Below are positions 47,689-55,761 of a stretch of DNA of 64,000 bases, piece after piece. A program made the translations under genes and the position numbers. Every line of letters begins with the position of its first letter. Positions within the stretch are counted from its first letter, which is position 1. This DNA is from Bombilactobacillus mellis (lineage in GTDB: Bacteria; Bacillota; Bacilli; Lactobacillales; Lactobacillaceae): positions 524,848-588,847 of the forward strand of contig NZ_KQ033878.1 of NCBI RefSeq assembly GCF_000967245.1, in the 5' to 3' direction. The notes below the pieces were generated by a model that was given only the letters and a program-made list of their open reading frames with translations, searched no databases and was not told where the DNA came from.

Positions 47689-48524
47689 GACAAAAATTCC
47701 TCCTCTTCTTCGTCAGAATTATTTTCATTATTATCGCTAGCATTCATTACTTCTTTATTATCTTTATTCTGTAATTTACTAATTTGGTAATCGCGAATAC
47801 CCATAGTAATTGCAATAACAAAGGCGATAACAGAAATAGCAATTAATGGTAAATTTAAATAAGCTGATAAAATAAAACCTAAAAAATAGAAAGCAGCATT
47901 ATTTTTATTCCATAACGATTTTAATAACATGGCCATACCAACGGCAGGCAGTAAATTTCCAGCAACCGTCAATCCACCCATTATTACTTTAGGAATTAAA
48001 CCAATGGCTGTTTTTACAGTATTAGCGCCTAATAAAACCGCAAAAAAAGGAACTAAAGAATAGATAAACCACTGTAAAGCCCATAAACCAAAATGCAGAA
48101 AAACAATACCTTTTTCCATACCCTTTTCAGCAAATTTATCAAATAATGAAGCAAAAGGCCCAATTATAGCTACAAATTCTAAATTTTTAATTTGTAAACC
48201 AATTACAGCTAATGGTAAGGCCAGCGGCAAAGCTGTAGCTAGGCCGCCACCTAAGATGATAGCAAAAGCTGTAGAAAGCGCCGTTGCCATCCCTGGTTCC
48301 GCCGATGTTGCTCCACCGATATTCACTACCCCCATAAAAATAGCTTGTAATGAAGCCCCAATTTTTAATCCAGTTTGGATATCACCTAATAAAAAGCCTA
48401 CTAACGGTCCAACTACTATAGGCTGATATAATTGACTAAAACCGCATAATTCAAATCCACCAACTGTCAGCCATACACAAAGACCCACAACAAGAGCTTG
48501 ATAAAACATCATAACACCACCCAT
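47685..48524 (-). CDS. PTS mannose-family EIIC (sigma-54 operon)
   Basis: A 279-residue EIIC channel. Typical stretches are GGFELCGFSQLYQPIVVGPLVGFLLGD near the N-terminus, GVVNIGGATSAEPGMATALS and GLTVAGNLLPAVGMAMLLKSL. A strongly acidic C-terminal tail (SDEEEEEFLS) ends the protein. The start could be ATG 48524 or the MM pair four codons on, as no ideal ribosome site marks either. Located 19 bases after EIIB. Confidence 0.9.
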   Translation of the reverse strand: MGGVMMFYQALVVGLCVWLTVGGFELCGFSQLYQPIVVGPLVGFLLGDIQTGLKIGASLQAIFMGVVNIGGATSAEPGMATALSTAFAIILGGGLATALPLALPLAVIGLQIKNLEFVAIIGPFASLFDKFAEKGMEKGIVFLHFGLWALQWFIYSLVPFFAVLLGANTVKTAIGLIPKVIMGGLTVAGNLLPAVGMAMLLKSLWNKNNAAFYFLGFILSAYLNLPLIAISVIAFVIAITMGIRDYQISKLQNKDNKEVMNASDNNENNSDEEEEEFLS

Positions 48525-48543
48525 TTCAGACTATAAATAAAAT

Positions 48544-49026
48544 TTAAGAGATTAATTTAGACGCCAATTCTTTATTTTCATATGGAGTACTTTGGATTGC
48601 AGTTTGAGGATACATTTTTATTAATTCTTTCAATGACTCTATTTCATTTGGTGTTAACATAACAGTTTTTGCTATCTGCTTCAGGTCAGTATTGCCACTC
48701 ATTCTGCCGACATTGCCAATATTCATATATTCAACATGTGGGATCTTCTGAGCAACCTTAACAGCATCCCTTACGGTTGAGACTATAACTAAAAGTTTCA
48801 TCTTTTTAGTTCGGGGATCATTAAGCAATCTAATTATTTCATTGACAGATTTAATAATAATTTTGACACCATCAGGAACCGCCATTTTCAGAATTTGCTT
48901 TTGTGGTTCATCTTTAGAAACCGCATCATTCCCGACAACAATTCCATTAATTCCTAATTCTTTAGTCCATAACATAGTTATTTGGCCGTGTACTAACCTT
49001 TCGTCAACTCTTAAAGCCTTAATCAT
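48544..49026 (-). CDS. PTS mannose-family EIIB (sigma-54 operon)
   Basis: A 160-residue cytoplasmic EIIB with the phospho-His in RVDERLVHGQITMLWTKEL (about residue 14). GIVVGNDAVSKDEPQKQILKMAVPDGVK and MNIGNVGRMSGN are conserved family features. It receives phosphate from the EIIA encoded immediately upstream (gap 14 bases) and phosphorylates the sugar as it passes EIIC/EIID. Confidence 0.92.
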   Translation of the reverse strand: MIKALRVDERLVHGQITMLWTKELGINGIVVGNDAVSKDEPQKQILKMAVPDGVKIIIKSVNEIIRLLNDPRTKKMKLLVIVSTVRDAVKVAQKIPHVEYMNIGNVGRMSGNTDLKQIAKTVMLTPNEIESLKELIKMYPQTAIQSTPYENKELASKLIS

Positions 49027-49040
49027 ATTTACACCTCGCT

Positions 49041-49484
49041 TTAAAAAAATTCATTATCATCTGTAGAATCAGTATTTTCTTTTTCAATTTCTGATAATTT
49101 TAAATTCTTGCGACCATGTTCAATTAGATCCATCACATTTCTTCTATTCATGTCTTTCTCAGATAAGGCCGCTTCCAAGACAATAGGCAAATTAAAACCA
49201 CAAATAATAAAAGCATTCTTCATATTCATAGTTTCCTTCAAGAAAATTTGATCGACACTTCCTCCGTATATATCTGTAAAGATTAACAGATAGTCCTCTT
49301 CTTTAATTTGTCGCATTAAACGTGATAGCCCATTAGAAACGTCCGTACTAATTTTATTGTTTCCATCACTATATAAAGATAAGTACATAATTTTATTGCT
49401 ATCCTGTCCCAAAAACATATCGACAGTATTTTTTAAACCTTCGGCTAAGTTGCCGTGTGATGCAACAATGATTTTGTTACCCAA
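49041..49484 (-). CDS. PTS mannose-family EIIA (sigma-54 operon)
   Basis: A 147-residue EIIA. The phospho-His lies in IIVASHGNLAEGLKN (about residue 9), and IFTDIYGGSVDQIF follows. First gene of the IIA-IIB-IIC-IID-GH31-rpoN operon, starting ~32 bases after the predicted sigma-54 transcription start. AAGGAGGGATTAC precedes ATG 49484. In such systems the phosphorylation state of the PTS also controls the LevR-type activator. Confidence 0.92.
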   Translation of the reverse strand: MGNKIIVASHGNLAEGLKNTVDMFLGQDSNKIMYLSLYSDGNNKISTDVSNGLSRLMRQIKEEDYLLIFTDIYGGSVDQIFLKETMNMKNAFIICGFNLPIVLEAALSEKDMNRRNVMDLIEHGRKNLKLSEIEKENTDSTDDNEFF

Positions 49485-49526
49485 TTTAGTAATCCCTCCT
49501 TAATAAATAGATTTCAACCTTTTATA

Positions 49527-49542
49527 AGCAAATATGGTGCCA
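49527..49542 (-). promoter_or_regulatory. sigma-54 (-24/-12) promoter of the PTS-GH31-rpoN operon
   Basis: Minus strand TGGCACCATATTTGCT fits the sigma-54 consensus (TGGCAC-N5-TTGCW) throughout, with GG and GC at correct spacing. It stands between the levR-type activator gene and its target operon, and rpoN is encoded at the end of the operon. Confidence 0.93.
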
Positions 49543-49550
49543 ATTCTTCT

Positions 49551-49572
49551 TTTACCCAGCCTGTAGGGTAAA
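49551..49572. promoter_or_regulatory. inverted repeat, candidate LevR-type upstream activating site
   Basis: TTTACCC-N8-GGGTAAA, a perfect 7-base inverted repeat, begins 9 bases upstream of the sigma-54 promoter. It is a plausible binding site for the adjacent activator, though closer to the promoter than typical enhancer sites, so repressor binding is also possible. Confidence 0.5.
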
Positions 49573-49573
49573 T

Positions 49574-49616
49574 AAAAAAAGTGTCTAAAAATAAAATTAA
49601 TTTTTAGACACTTTTT
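49574..49616 (-). terminator. terminator of the levR-type gene
   Basis: AAAAAGTGTCTAAAAAT / ATTTTTAGACACTTTTT with the 5' arm overlapping the gene's TAA stop (49615-49617). It insulates the sigma-54 operon from read-through. Confidence 0.85.
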
Positions 49617-52188
49617 ACGAGGACATTAATTCATAAAGTAAAGATATTTCATAATTACTAACACTTACATTATATTTTAGCTCTAATGGATGTAATATCT
49701 TTTTGCTGATATTTAAAAAATTTATTTTTTTCTGATCAGTCACTGCAGGCAGTTTATCAGAATCACTCTTTTTATTAGAAAGCAATAACCTTTCCAGCAT
49801 TAGTGCCAAATGCATATATAAATTTAATCTAGTTTTTTCTGGAAAATTATATTCCAAATAATTCTCGTATCTCAAAATAACTGTTTCTATATCGTTAATA
49901 ACAATTTTAGGATTTAATAAATGTAATCTAGCCGAGATCCCTTCTATAGAAAAAAATTTAATCAACTCTTTGATAAGGGTATTATATTTTTTGAGCCCGA
50001 TTTGATTAACTAAAATTTCTTGAAATAAATTACTATTTTTAGAATCAAAAATATTATAAATATTAAAATGAGGTATCAAAAATGAGGTTGGTAAATTTGA
50101 GGTTGTAATTATTAAAACAGTTTTTTTAAAAAAGTCATTGTCATTTTTATCAATCATTTCTTTCAGCTGAGTGTATTTCATTGTATATATTTTAAAATTA
50201 TTTTTTAGATATTTTTTAAAAATAATCTTTAACTGTTTAGAAATGCCTAGACCGGACATACATGAGATAATAATATTATTTTTATCAGAAAAACCATCAA
50301 AACTTTTAATATCAATCCGATAATAAGGTTTCAATTCTTTGGTAATATCAATAAAATTTTGTTGTGAATTAATTTTTATTCCTACATCTAGTGCAATAGA
50401 TGTCGTTAAGTTATTGATTACTATTAAATTGCCTTTAATTTCGTTTTTCAAAAGTGTATAAATTTGATTTAGTGAGCCAGTATCAATTATTAAAATTAAA
50501 TCGTGTAAATATGACTGATCATGAAGATATTTTTTTACCTGATCAACAACATCAGTTAGGCTACTATTTATAGGCATATCAATAGCCTCGTAAATATAAT
50601 TACCGCATAATTGATTAACAACTTCTTGAATACTGCTGGCAGTTGATTTACCATGAGCAATTATTAAACCATTAATATTAATTTTTTCATTAACAAAGTC
50701 TGATATCAACAGTGCTGTAACAATTTTCAAAAGTAGTACCTTGTCTTCATTAAAAAAGGCTATTTTTTTAAAAAATGTTTCAACAATATAAGTTGTTCGA
50801 CAGTATTTTTTACATATTTTTTTATATACACTGTTTAATAACTGCTGATTTAAATAAAGAACTGTATTCTTTAAAGTAAGGCAAAGTTGAAACGTAGATA
50901 GGCTATTGACTACCCCATATCTTTCTACAACATAATTATTCCATAAATGTAAAAGATTGCGCGATTGATAATCTTCAAAATTATAATCATTCTCATTTTT
51001 GATGAGAAGTAAAAACTTTTCTAATTTGTTTTTTATGATTTGGATATCAACATTTTTGAGTACCTGTTGCAATAAATTTTCTAGGTGATCACTATAATTA
51101 TATTTATTATAATTAGATAATAGCGATTGTTTCTGATTAGGATCTATCACTAAAGTATCTAAAGTCTTCTGCATAGTTAATTTACCAGGAAAAACAGCAG
51201 TTGTAATTTCTAAGCGCTTATCTGTACAAGCCGCATAAGCTTGAGCACAACTTATTTTAATCAAATTTTTTAAGGTACCTATATTGCCAGAATATTCATT
51301 AAATGTTAACGCATTCATTATTTCGCTGCTTATAATAATTTGCTTTTCTAATTTATGAGCTTCTTTTAAAAACAATGAACTTACTAATTCTATACGTTCA
51401 GTAAGCGGACGTTGAGAAAAATCCTTTAGCTGGACTCTAATAGGTATTCTTCTTAAAAAAGTATCAAGAAAATATTTTTGGGGATCCTCAGTGGTGGCCA
51501 TTATTAAGCGAACCTTAGAGGTATACCATTTATTATATTCTCCCACTGGGCGATACTTATCAGTATCCATAAATAGAAACAACTTCTCTTGATTTTCAGA
51601 TGACAGTCTGTGTATTTCATCCAAAAATAAATAGCCTTCATTAGCATTAGCAATTAAGCCTTGAACATCATGATCAGCTCCAGTAAATGCCCCTCTTTTA
51701 TAGCCAAACAACGTAGCAGATAATAGTTCGGGGTTATCAGCATAATCAGCACAATTCAGTACAACAAAGGGAGCATTTGTAGAAATAATAGAACTTTCTT
51801 TAGAATATTCGAATAACTTTTTAGCCAAATAGCTTTTACCGACACCACTATTTCCAGTAATTAAAATATTTAATCCTTGAGGAGGATATTTTATTCCAGC
51901 AATACATTTATTAATAACTGACCTTAAGCTTCCATTGTAGCCAATAACACTTTTTAAACAACTTTGGGTTAGATCATTTGCTGGCTGAGTACTTGGGACT
52001 ATCCAATAATTTGGTCTACCATTAATTTTTTGTATACGGCCTTCTTGGGCCAATTGAATTAAATAATGATTAATATTTTGTCTTGATAAATTTAATGAGT
52101 TTGCTAACTGATTAGCTGTTACTTTACCCTGGGAACTGCATATTACCCTTAATTGCTTTAACACCTTTTCCTTGGCTTTGGTCTTCAT
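49615..52188 (-). CDS. levR: LevR-type sigma-54-dependent activator with PTS regulation domains
   Basis: An 857-residue activator. Order: N-terminal winged HTH (~20-65), AAA+ domain (~85-325) with Walker A GNSGVGKSYL, the sigma-54-contacting GAFTGA loop (KRGAFTGADHD) and Walker B GYLFLDEIHRL; then PRD1, an EIIA-Man-like domain with phospho-site IIAHGKSTASS (~510), an EIIB-like domain with ISCMSGLGISKQ (~640) and a C-terminal PRD2. It reads PTS phosphorylation to switch on the adjacent PTS-GH31 operon. Size is near B. subtilis LevR (938). The target promoter is 70-90 bases downstream of its stop. Confidence 0.92.
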   Translation of the reverse strand: MKTKAKEKVLKQLRVICSSQGKVTANQLANSLNLSRQNINHYLIQLAQEGRIQKINGRPNYWIVPSTQPANDLTQSCLKSVIGYNGSLRSVINKCIAGIKYPPQGLNILITGNSGVGKSYLAKKLFEYSKESSIISTNAPFVVLNCADYADNPELLSATLFGYKRGAFTGADHDVQGLIANANEGYLFLDEIHRLSSENQEKLFLFMDTDKYRPVGEYNKWYTSKVRLIMATTEDPQKYFLDTFLRRIPIRVQLKDFSQRPLTERIELVSSLFLKEAHKLEKQIIISSEIMNALTFNEYSGNIGTLKNLIKISCAQAYAACTDKRLEITTAVFPGKLTMQKTLDTLVIDPNQKQSLLSNYNKYNYSDHLENLLQQVLKNVDIQIIKNKLEKFLLLIKNENDYNFEDYQSRNLLHLWNNYVVERYGVVNSLSTFQLCLTLKNTVLYLNQQLLNSVYKKICKKYCRTTYIVETFFKKIAFFNEDKVLLLKIVTALLISDFVNEKININGLIIAHGKSTASSIQEVVNQLCGNYIYEAIDMPINSSLTDVVDQVKKYLHDQSYLHDLILIIDTGSLNQIYTLLKNEIKGNLIVINNLTTSIALDVGIKINSQQNFIDITKELKPYYRIDIKSFDGFSDKNNIIISCMSGLGISKQLKIIFKKYLKNNFKIYTMKYTQLKEMIDKNDNDFFKKTVLIITTSNLPTSFLIPHFNIYNIFDSKNSNLFQEILVNQIGLKKYNTLIKELIKFFSIEGISARLHLLNPKIVINDIETVILRYENYLEYNFPEKTRLNLYMHLALMLERLLLSNKKSDSDKLPAVTDQKKINFLNISKKILHPLELKYNVSVSNYEISLLYELMSS

Positions 52189-52242
52189 AGTACACCTTCT
52201 TTCTAAAAAATTTCCCCCTTAATTTAAGTTAGGTCTTATTAA

Positions 52243-52257
52243 TTGAAATCATTTCAA
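52243..52257. promoter_or_regulatory. inverted repeat upstream of the levR-type gene
   Basis: TTGAAAT-C-ATTTCAA, a perfect 7-base inverted repeat 55 bases before the start codon, in an otherwise featureless ~330-base gap (52189-52517). It may be an operator for an unknown regulator. Confidence 0.4.
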
Positions 52258-52419
52258 CTGCTAGTTATAAAATATCAATACATATTATCCCTTTAATAAT
52301 TCTAATACTAATAAATAAAATCCATATCTTTCTTCATTCAACTGTAACATATTACGTTCTCTTCTCCTAAACAAGTGTTTCTAGTACAACTAATTATTGT
52401 CCAAAATAATTCATAATGT

Positions 52420-52449
52420 AAAAAATCTCTGATAACTTAGTATCAGAGA
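52420..52449 (-). terminator. terminator of kdgA-kdgK
   Basis: TCTCTGATA / TATCAGAGA with a 6-base loop and a TTTTTT run on the minus strand, ~70 bases after the kdgK stop. Confidence 0.85.
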
Positions 52450-52517
52450 AATTCTTATATAATATTTTATAATCATTAGTTGTATAAGCCACTGAATACT
52501 TATTACATTAAGTAATA

Positions 52518-53543
52518 TCAACGCATCATCCGCATACCGTTTTGTTTATTCATAACTTCCAGTATTTCTTTTTCATTAACCAGATTTAAATCGCCACTAA
52601 TTGTTAGTTTTAAAACGCTAGCAGCCAGCGCAAAGTTTAAACAATCTTGCGGATTATAATTTTTTACGAGTCCATGAATTAATCCAGCCCCAAAAGCATC
52701 GCCAGCAGCTACCCCTTCCCAAACATGGATTTGATAAATTGGAGTTTCAAATACTTGATCGTGATCAATCATCAAAGCCATCCATTGTGAATCTTCTACT
52801 GAGTAGATATTACGCAGAACACTAGCTACCGTTTTAATATTCGGATATTTAGCTATAATCGCTTTCATGCCACTAATAAAGTCATCCTTTTGTTCAATTC
52901 CATGGCTCATATCTCCATCAAAGGCTTTAATCCCTAAAGAAGCTTCGAAGTCTTCATCATGTGCGAGACAGATATCGACATAAGGCATTAATTGATTCAT
53001 TGTAGCTTGGGCTTGTTGTGGAGTCCACATTTTGCCACGATAATTTAAATCACAAATGACTTTAATCTGATGATTAACGCAAAATTGGCAAGCTGATAAT
53101 ATTGCCTGTGTTAATTCTGCAGAAATAGCCGGTGTAATTCCGGAAAAATAAAAATAATCCGCATCAGCTAAAATCTGTGCCCAATCATACTCAGCGGCTT
53201 TACTAACAGCAAAAGAGCTTCCTGCGCGGTCATAAACAACACTCGTATTGCGAATACTAGCTCCTTTTTCAAAGAAATAAATTCCTAAACGAGGACCACC
53301 CAGCAGAACTTGTGATGTATCGACGCCATAACGCCGCAAGGTACCCAAAGCTGCTTGACCTACAGCATGATCGGGAAATTTAGAAACAAATTGCGCATGA
53401 TCTCCCAACAAGGATAAAGAAACAGCCACATTAGCTTCTGCTCCACCGTATAAAGCCGAAAATTGGTTGGATTGAATAATACGTTCATTTTCTTGGGGTT
53501 TTAAGCGCAGCATCATTTCCCCAAAGGTTACAATTTTTTTCAT
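52518..53543 (-). CDS. kdgK: 2-dehydro-3-deoxygluconate kinase
   Basis: A 341-residue PfkB/ribokinase-family sugar kinase phosphorylating 2-keto-3-deoxygluconate to KDPG. Marks: VTFGEMMLRLKP at the N-terminus, YGGAEANVAVSLSLLG (sugar-binding), VICDLNYRGKMW, and the catalytic/anion-hole region VWEGVAAGDAFGAGLIHGL with the Asp base. It lies four bases downstream of the KDPG aldolase gene, and together they convert KDG to pyruvate and glyceraldehyde 3-phosphate. The source of KDG (uronates, pectin or alginate derived) is not encoded in this window. Confidence 0.92.
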   Translation of the reverse strand: MKKIVTFGEMMLRLKPQENERIIQSNQFSALYGGAEANVAVSLSLLGDHAQFVSKFPDHAVGQAALGTLRRYGVDTSQVLLGGPRLGIYFFEKGASIRNTSVVYDRAGSSFAVSKAAEYDWAQILADADYFYFSGITPAISAELTQAILSACQFCVNHQIKVICDLNYRGKMWTPQQAQATMNQLMPYVDICLAHDEDFEASLGIKAFDGDMSHGIEQKDDFISGMKAIIAKYPNIKTVASVLRNIYSVEDSQWMALMIDHDQVFETPIYQIHVWEGVAAGDAFGAGLIHGLVKNYNPQDCLNFALAASVLKLTISGDLNLVNEKEILEVMNKQNGMRMMR

Positions 53544-53547
53544 GATT

Positions 53548-54201
53548 TTATTCCTCTATTTTTCTAATTCGTAATAATTCTTGATGATAAGCTTGAGCTT
53601 TTTTAGTAACTGCTGCAAAATCATTATTCTTAGCAGCACCGGTTAAGTCACTCCCAGCTCCTATTGCTACTACACCAGCTGCAAACCAATCTTTCATATT
53701 CTCTAGATTAACTCCACCAGTAGGCATAATATTAACTTGTGGTAAAGGTGCTTTAATAGCATGTACAAATTTTGTTCCTAAAACACTACCTGGAAAGGCT
53801 TTAATGACCTCAGCACCATATTTCATAGCTGTTTGAATTTCAGTTAAAGTCATGCAGCCAGGAATGTAAGGAATTTGATATTCATTACACAACAATGCTG
53901 TTGCCTGATCAAAAGCAGGACTCACAATAAATTTTGCACCGGCCAAAATCGCAATCCGGGCAGTAGTCACATCTAAAACGGTTCCAGCACCAATAACAAC
54001 ATCCGCATCGGCTTGATATTCCTGCTGCAATTCGGTAATGTTCTGATCAGCAGCCGGAGCCGTAAAAGTCATTTCAATAGCTTTAATATCTCCCATTACA
54101 CAGGCTTTTGCTGTCTGATAAGCTTGTTTTTTAGAGTCTCCCCGTACTACTGCTACTACACCGGATTTAGCGATGGCTTGAATGGTTTCACTTTTTTGCA
54201 T
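53548..54201 (-). CDS. kdgA: KDPG (2-dehydro-3-deoxyphosphogluconate) aldolase
   Basis: A 217-residue class I aldolase splitting KDPG to pyruvate and glyceraldehyde 3-phosphate. The catalytic Glu is in IKAIEMTFTAP, the Schiff-base Lys in GAEVIKAFPGSVLG, with GAGTVLD, MPTGGVNLENM and VVAIGAGSDL as barrel strands. Its promoter region carries the inverted repeat at 54237-54250, and the LacI-type regulator is divergent. Ribosome site GAGGAGGATTCTAC is ~7 bases before ATG 54201. Confidence 0.93.
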   Translation of the reverse strand: MQKSETIQAIAKSGVVAVVRGDSKKQAYQTAKACVMGDIKAIEMTFTAPAADQNITELQQEYQADADVVIGAGTVLDVTTARIAILAGAKFIVSPAFDQATALLCNEYQIPYIPGCMTLTEIQTAMKYGAEVIKAFPGSVLGTKFVHAIKAPLPQVNIMPTGGVNLENMKDWFAAGVVAIGAGSDLTGAAKNNDFAAVTKKAQAYHQELLRIRKIEE

Positions 54202-54236
54202 GTAGAATCCTCCTCAAGAGTTTTGTATAGTTATAT

Positions 54237-54250
54237 GGTAAACCTTTACC
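54237..54250. promoter_or_regulatory. operator 1 for the LacI-type regulator (kdgA side)
   Basis: GGTAAACCTTTACC, a perfect inverted repeat in the kdgA leader/promoter. It shares the GTAA...TTAC arms with the second site at 54304-54315. Confidence 0.6.
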
Positions 54251-54286
54251 TAAAAAATTTCAATTAATAAATTATAGATAATCTGC

Positions 54287-54315
54287 TATAATCATCTTTA
54301 AATGTAACCAGTTAC
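54287..54315 (+). promoter_or_regulatory. promoter and operator 2 of the LacI-type regulator gene
   Basis: TATAAT at 54287-54292 (weak -35) is followed by GTAACCAGTTAC (54304-54315), an inverted repeat with the same GTAA...TTAC arms as operator 1. It sits just past the predicted start, suggesting autoregulation. Confidence 0.55.
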
Positions 54316-54337
54316 TTATATATTTGAAGGAGAAATA

Positions 54338-55315
54338 ATGGTCTCGAAAACAGTTAATATTAAAGATGTGGCTCACTTGGCTCAAGTATCTACCGCCACA
54401 GTTTCACGTTATTTACATGGTGAATTAAATCGTATGACTCCTGCTACAGCGCAAAAAGTAGCTGCAGCAATTGATAAATTAAATTATGTTCCCAATGCAG
54501 CTGCCCGGCAATTGATAACTAACACTAGCAAAACCATTGCAGTTATAGTAGTTAATGCAGCTGATTCTTTTTCTACTTCTCTGTTTAAAGGAATTTGCTC
54601 CGTACTAGAACCAGAAGGTTATATCCCTGCTTTATTGGACACTGATTCCAGCCAAGCTAAAGAGAAGAAATTAATTAATTCTGTTGGCTTGAGTACTTAT
54701 GATGGCCTAATTTTACAACCCTTAGGCAGTGATGTTGCCACCATAAAAGAAGAAGTCCGCCGGCAAATGCCTATTATTACTTTAGATCGTAACTTAGACT
54801 ATTCTCCTTGGCCCCAAATTATTAGTAATAATTTCGATATTAGTCAAAAAGCTGCGCGTTATTTTTATCAACAAGGATTTCAAGATATTATTGTTTTAAC
54901 TTCTCCCACTGCGATTGCTTCGACAAGACAACAACGTCTGGCAGGGTTAAAAAGTGTTTATCAACAAATAAATCTTATCGAAATTGATGAAAATCATTAC
55001 GATCATCACCATATCATCACAGAATTAAGACAAATATTAAAAAATAGTAGCAAAAAAACCCTGATTTTTGGAATTAAGGAACGCTGGCTTTTAGAATTTT
55101 TACCTGAATTAATTAGTTTAGGTTTATTAAAAGACAACAATATTCAAATTTCTGGTTTTGCTGATACCCAATTAGTTCCGGCCATATGGCCTGGTGCCAA
55201 AATGATTAACCAGCATCCTTGGCAAATGGGAAAACAAGCCGGTATCCAAATATTACAATTAATCAAGAAAAAATCTGATATTTCTCCGACAACTATTATT
55301 CCTGCAAATTTTTAA
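54338..55315 (+). CDS. LacI-family regulator, KdgR-like
   Basis: A 325-residue repressor. The N-terminal HTH with hinge helix (NIKDVAHLAQVSTATVSRYL, NYVPNAAARQLIT) is followed by a periplasmic-binding-like effector domain (TIAVIVVNAADSFSTSLFKGI, GLILQPLGSD, GFQDIIVLTSP, ISGFADTQLVPAIWPGAKMI). Divergent from kdgA-kdgK with two shared operator-type repeats between. Likely KDG-responsive control of kdgAK; effector is inferred. AGGAGAAATA precedes ATG 54338. Ends at a strong terminator. Confidence 0.88.
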   Translation: MVSKTVNIKDVAHLAQVSTATVSRYLHGELNRMTPATAQKVAAAIDKLNYVPNAAARQLITNTSKTIAVIVVNAADSFSTSLFKGICSVLEPEGYIPALLDTDSSQAKEKKLINSVGLSTYDGLILQPLGSDVATIKEEVRRQMPIITLDRNLDYSPWPQIISNNFDISQKAARYFYQQGFQDIIVLTSPTAIASTRQQRLAGLKSVYQQINLIEIDENHYDHHHIITELRQILKNSSKKTLIFGIKERWLLEFLPELISLGLLKDNNIQISGFADTQLVPAIWPGAKMINQHPWQMGKQAGIQILQLIKKKSDISPTTIIPANF

Positions 55316-55318
55316 TCA

Positions 55319-55353
55319 AAAAGAGTTACTCACAAAAGCGGAGTAACTCTTTT
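55319..55353. terminator. bidirectional terminator
   Basis: AAAAGAGTTACTC / GAGTAACTCTTTT with a 9-base loop between the LacI-type gene and the convergent small ORF. Confidence 0.9.
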
Positions 55354-55357
55354 AAAA

Positions 55358-55645
55358 TTAAGCAGAAACATGTTTTACTTGAACCACATTTTCATTTAAA
55401 GACAGATCTTCAATAACTTGAGTCCAATTTTTAGTCTTGGGGACTTTAATCGCAAATGTATTCATATATAGGGTTCGGTCATTGAAATCAGTAACAGCAA
55501 AATTGACACAGCGAGCCTTAATTTGTTGTTGTTGAAAATAGTTATGAATAAATTTGGTAGTTGCCTGCCGTTTCCAGTATTTGATTTCAATAATCTTAGT
55601 TTTATCGGTAGCTAGCAAGGCATCTTTTAACAATGCCCAATTCAA
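55358..55645 (-). CDS. small hypothetical protein (95 residues)
   Basis: Starts at TTG 55645 after AGGGGAGATATTT. A KDALLATDKTKIIEIKYWKRQ opening and the alternating strand-helix pattern ending NWTQVIEDLSLNENVVQVKHV look like a small alpha/beta (ACT-like) fold of the kind found at the C-terminus of MgtC/SapB proteins, but this resemblance is weak. No membrane segment or signal. Monocistronic between two terminator-bounded units. Function unknown. Confidence 0.6.
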   Translation of the reverse strand: MNWALLKDALLATDKTKIIEIKYWKRQATTKFIHNYFQQQQIKARCVNFAVTDFNDRTLYMNTFAIKVPKTKNWTQVIEDLSLNENVVQVKHVSA

Positions 55646-55761
55646 AAATATCTCCCCTTCACTTGCATTACCATCTAATTTGTATTAGAGGATATCATAT
55701 ATCAATAAGACCTTTAAAGCAATTTTTCTGCTTAAAGAACACCTCAACTACTTCATCAGAT

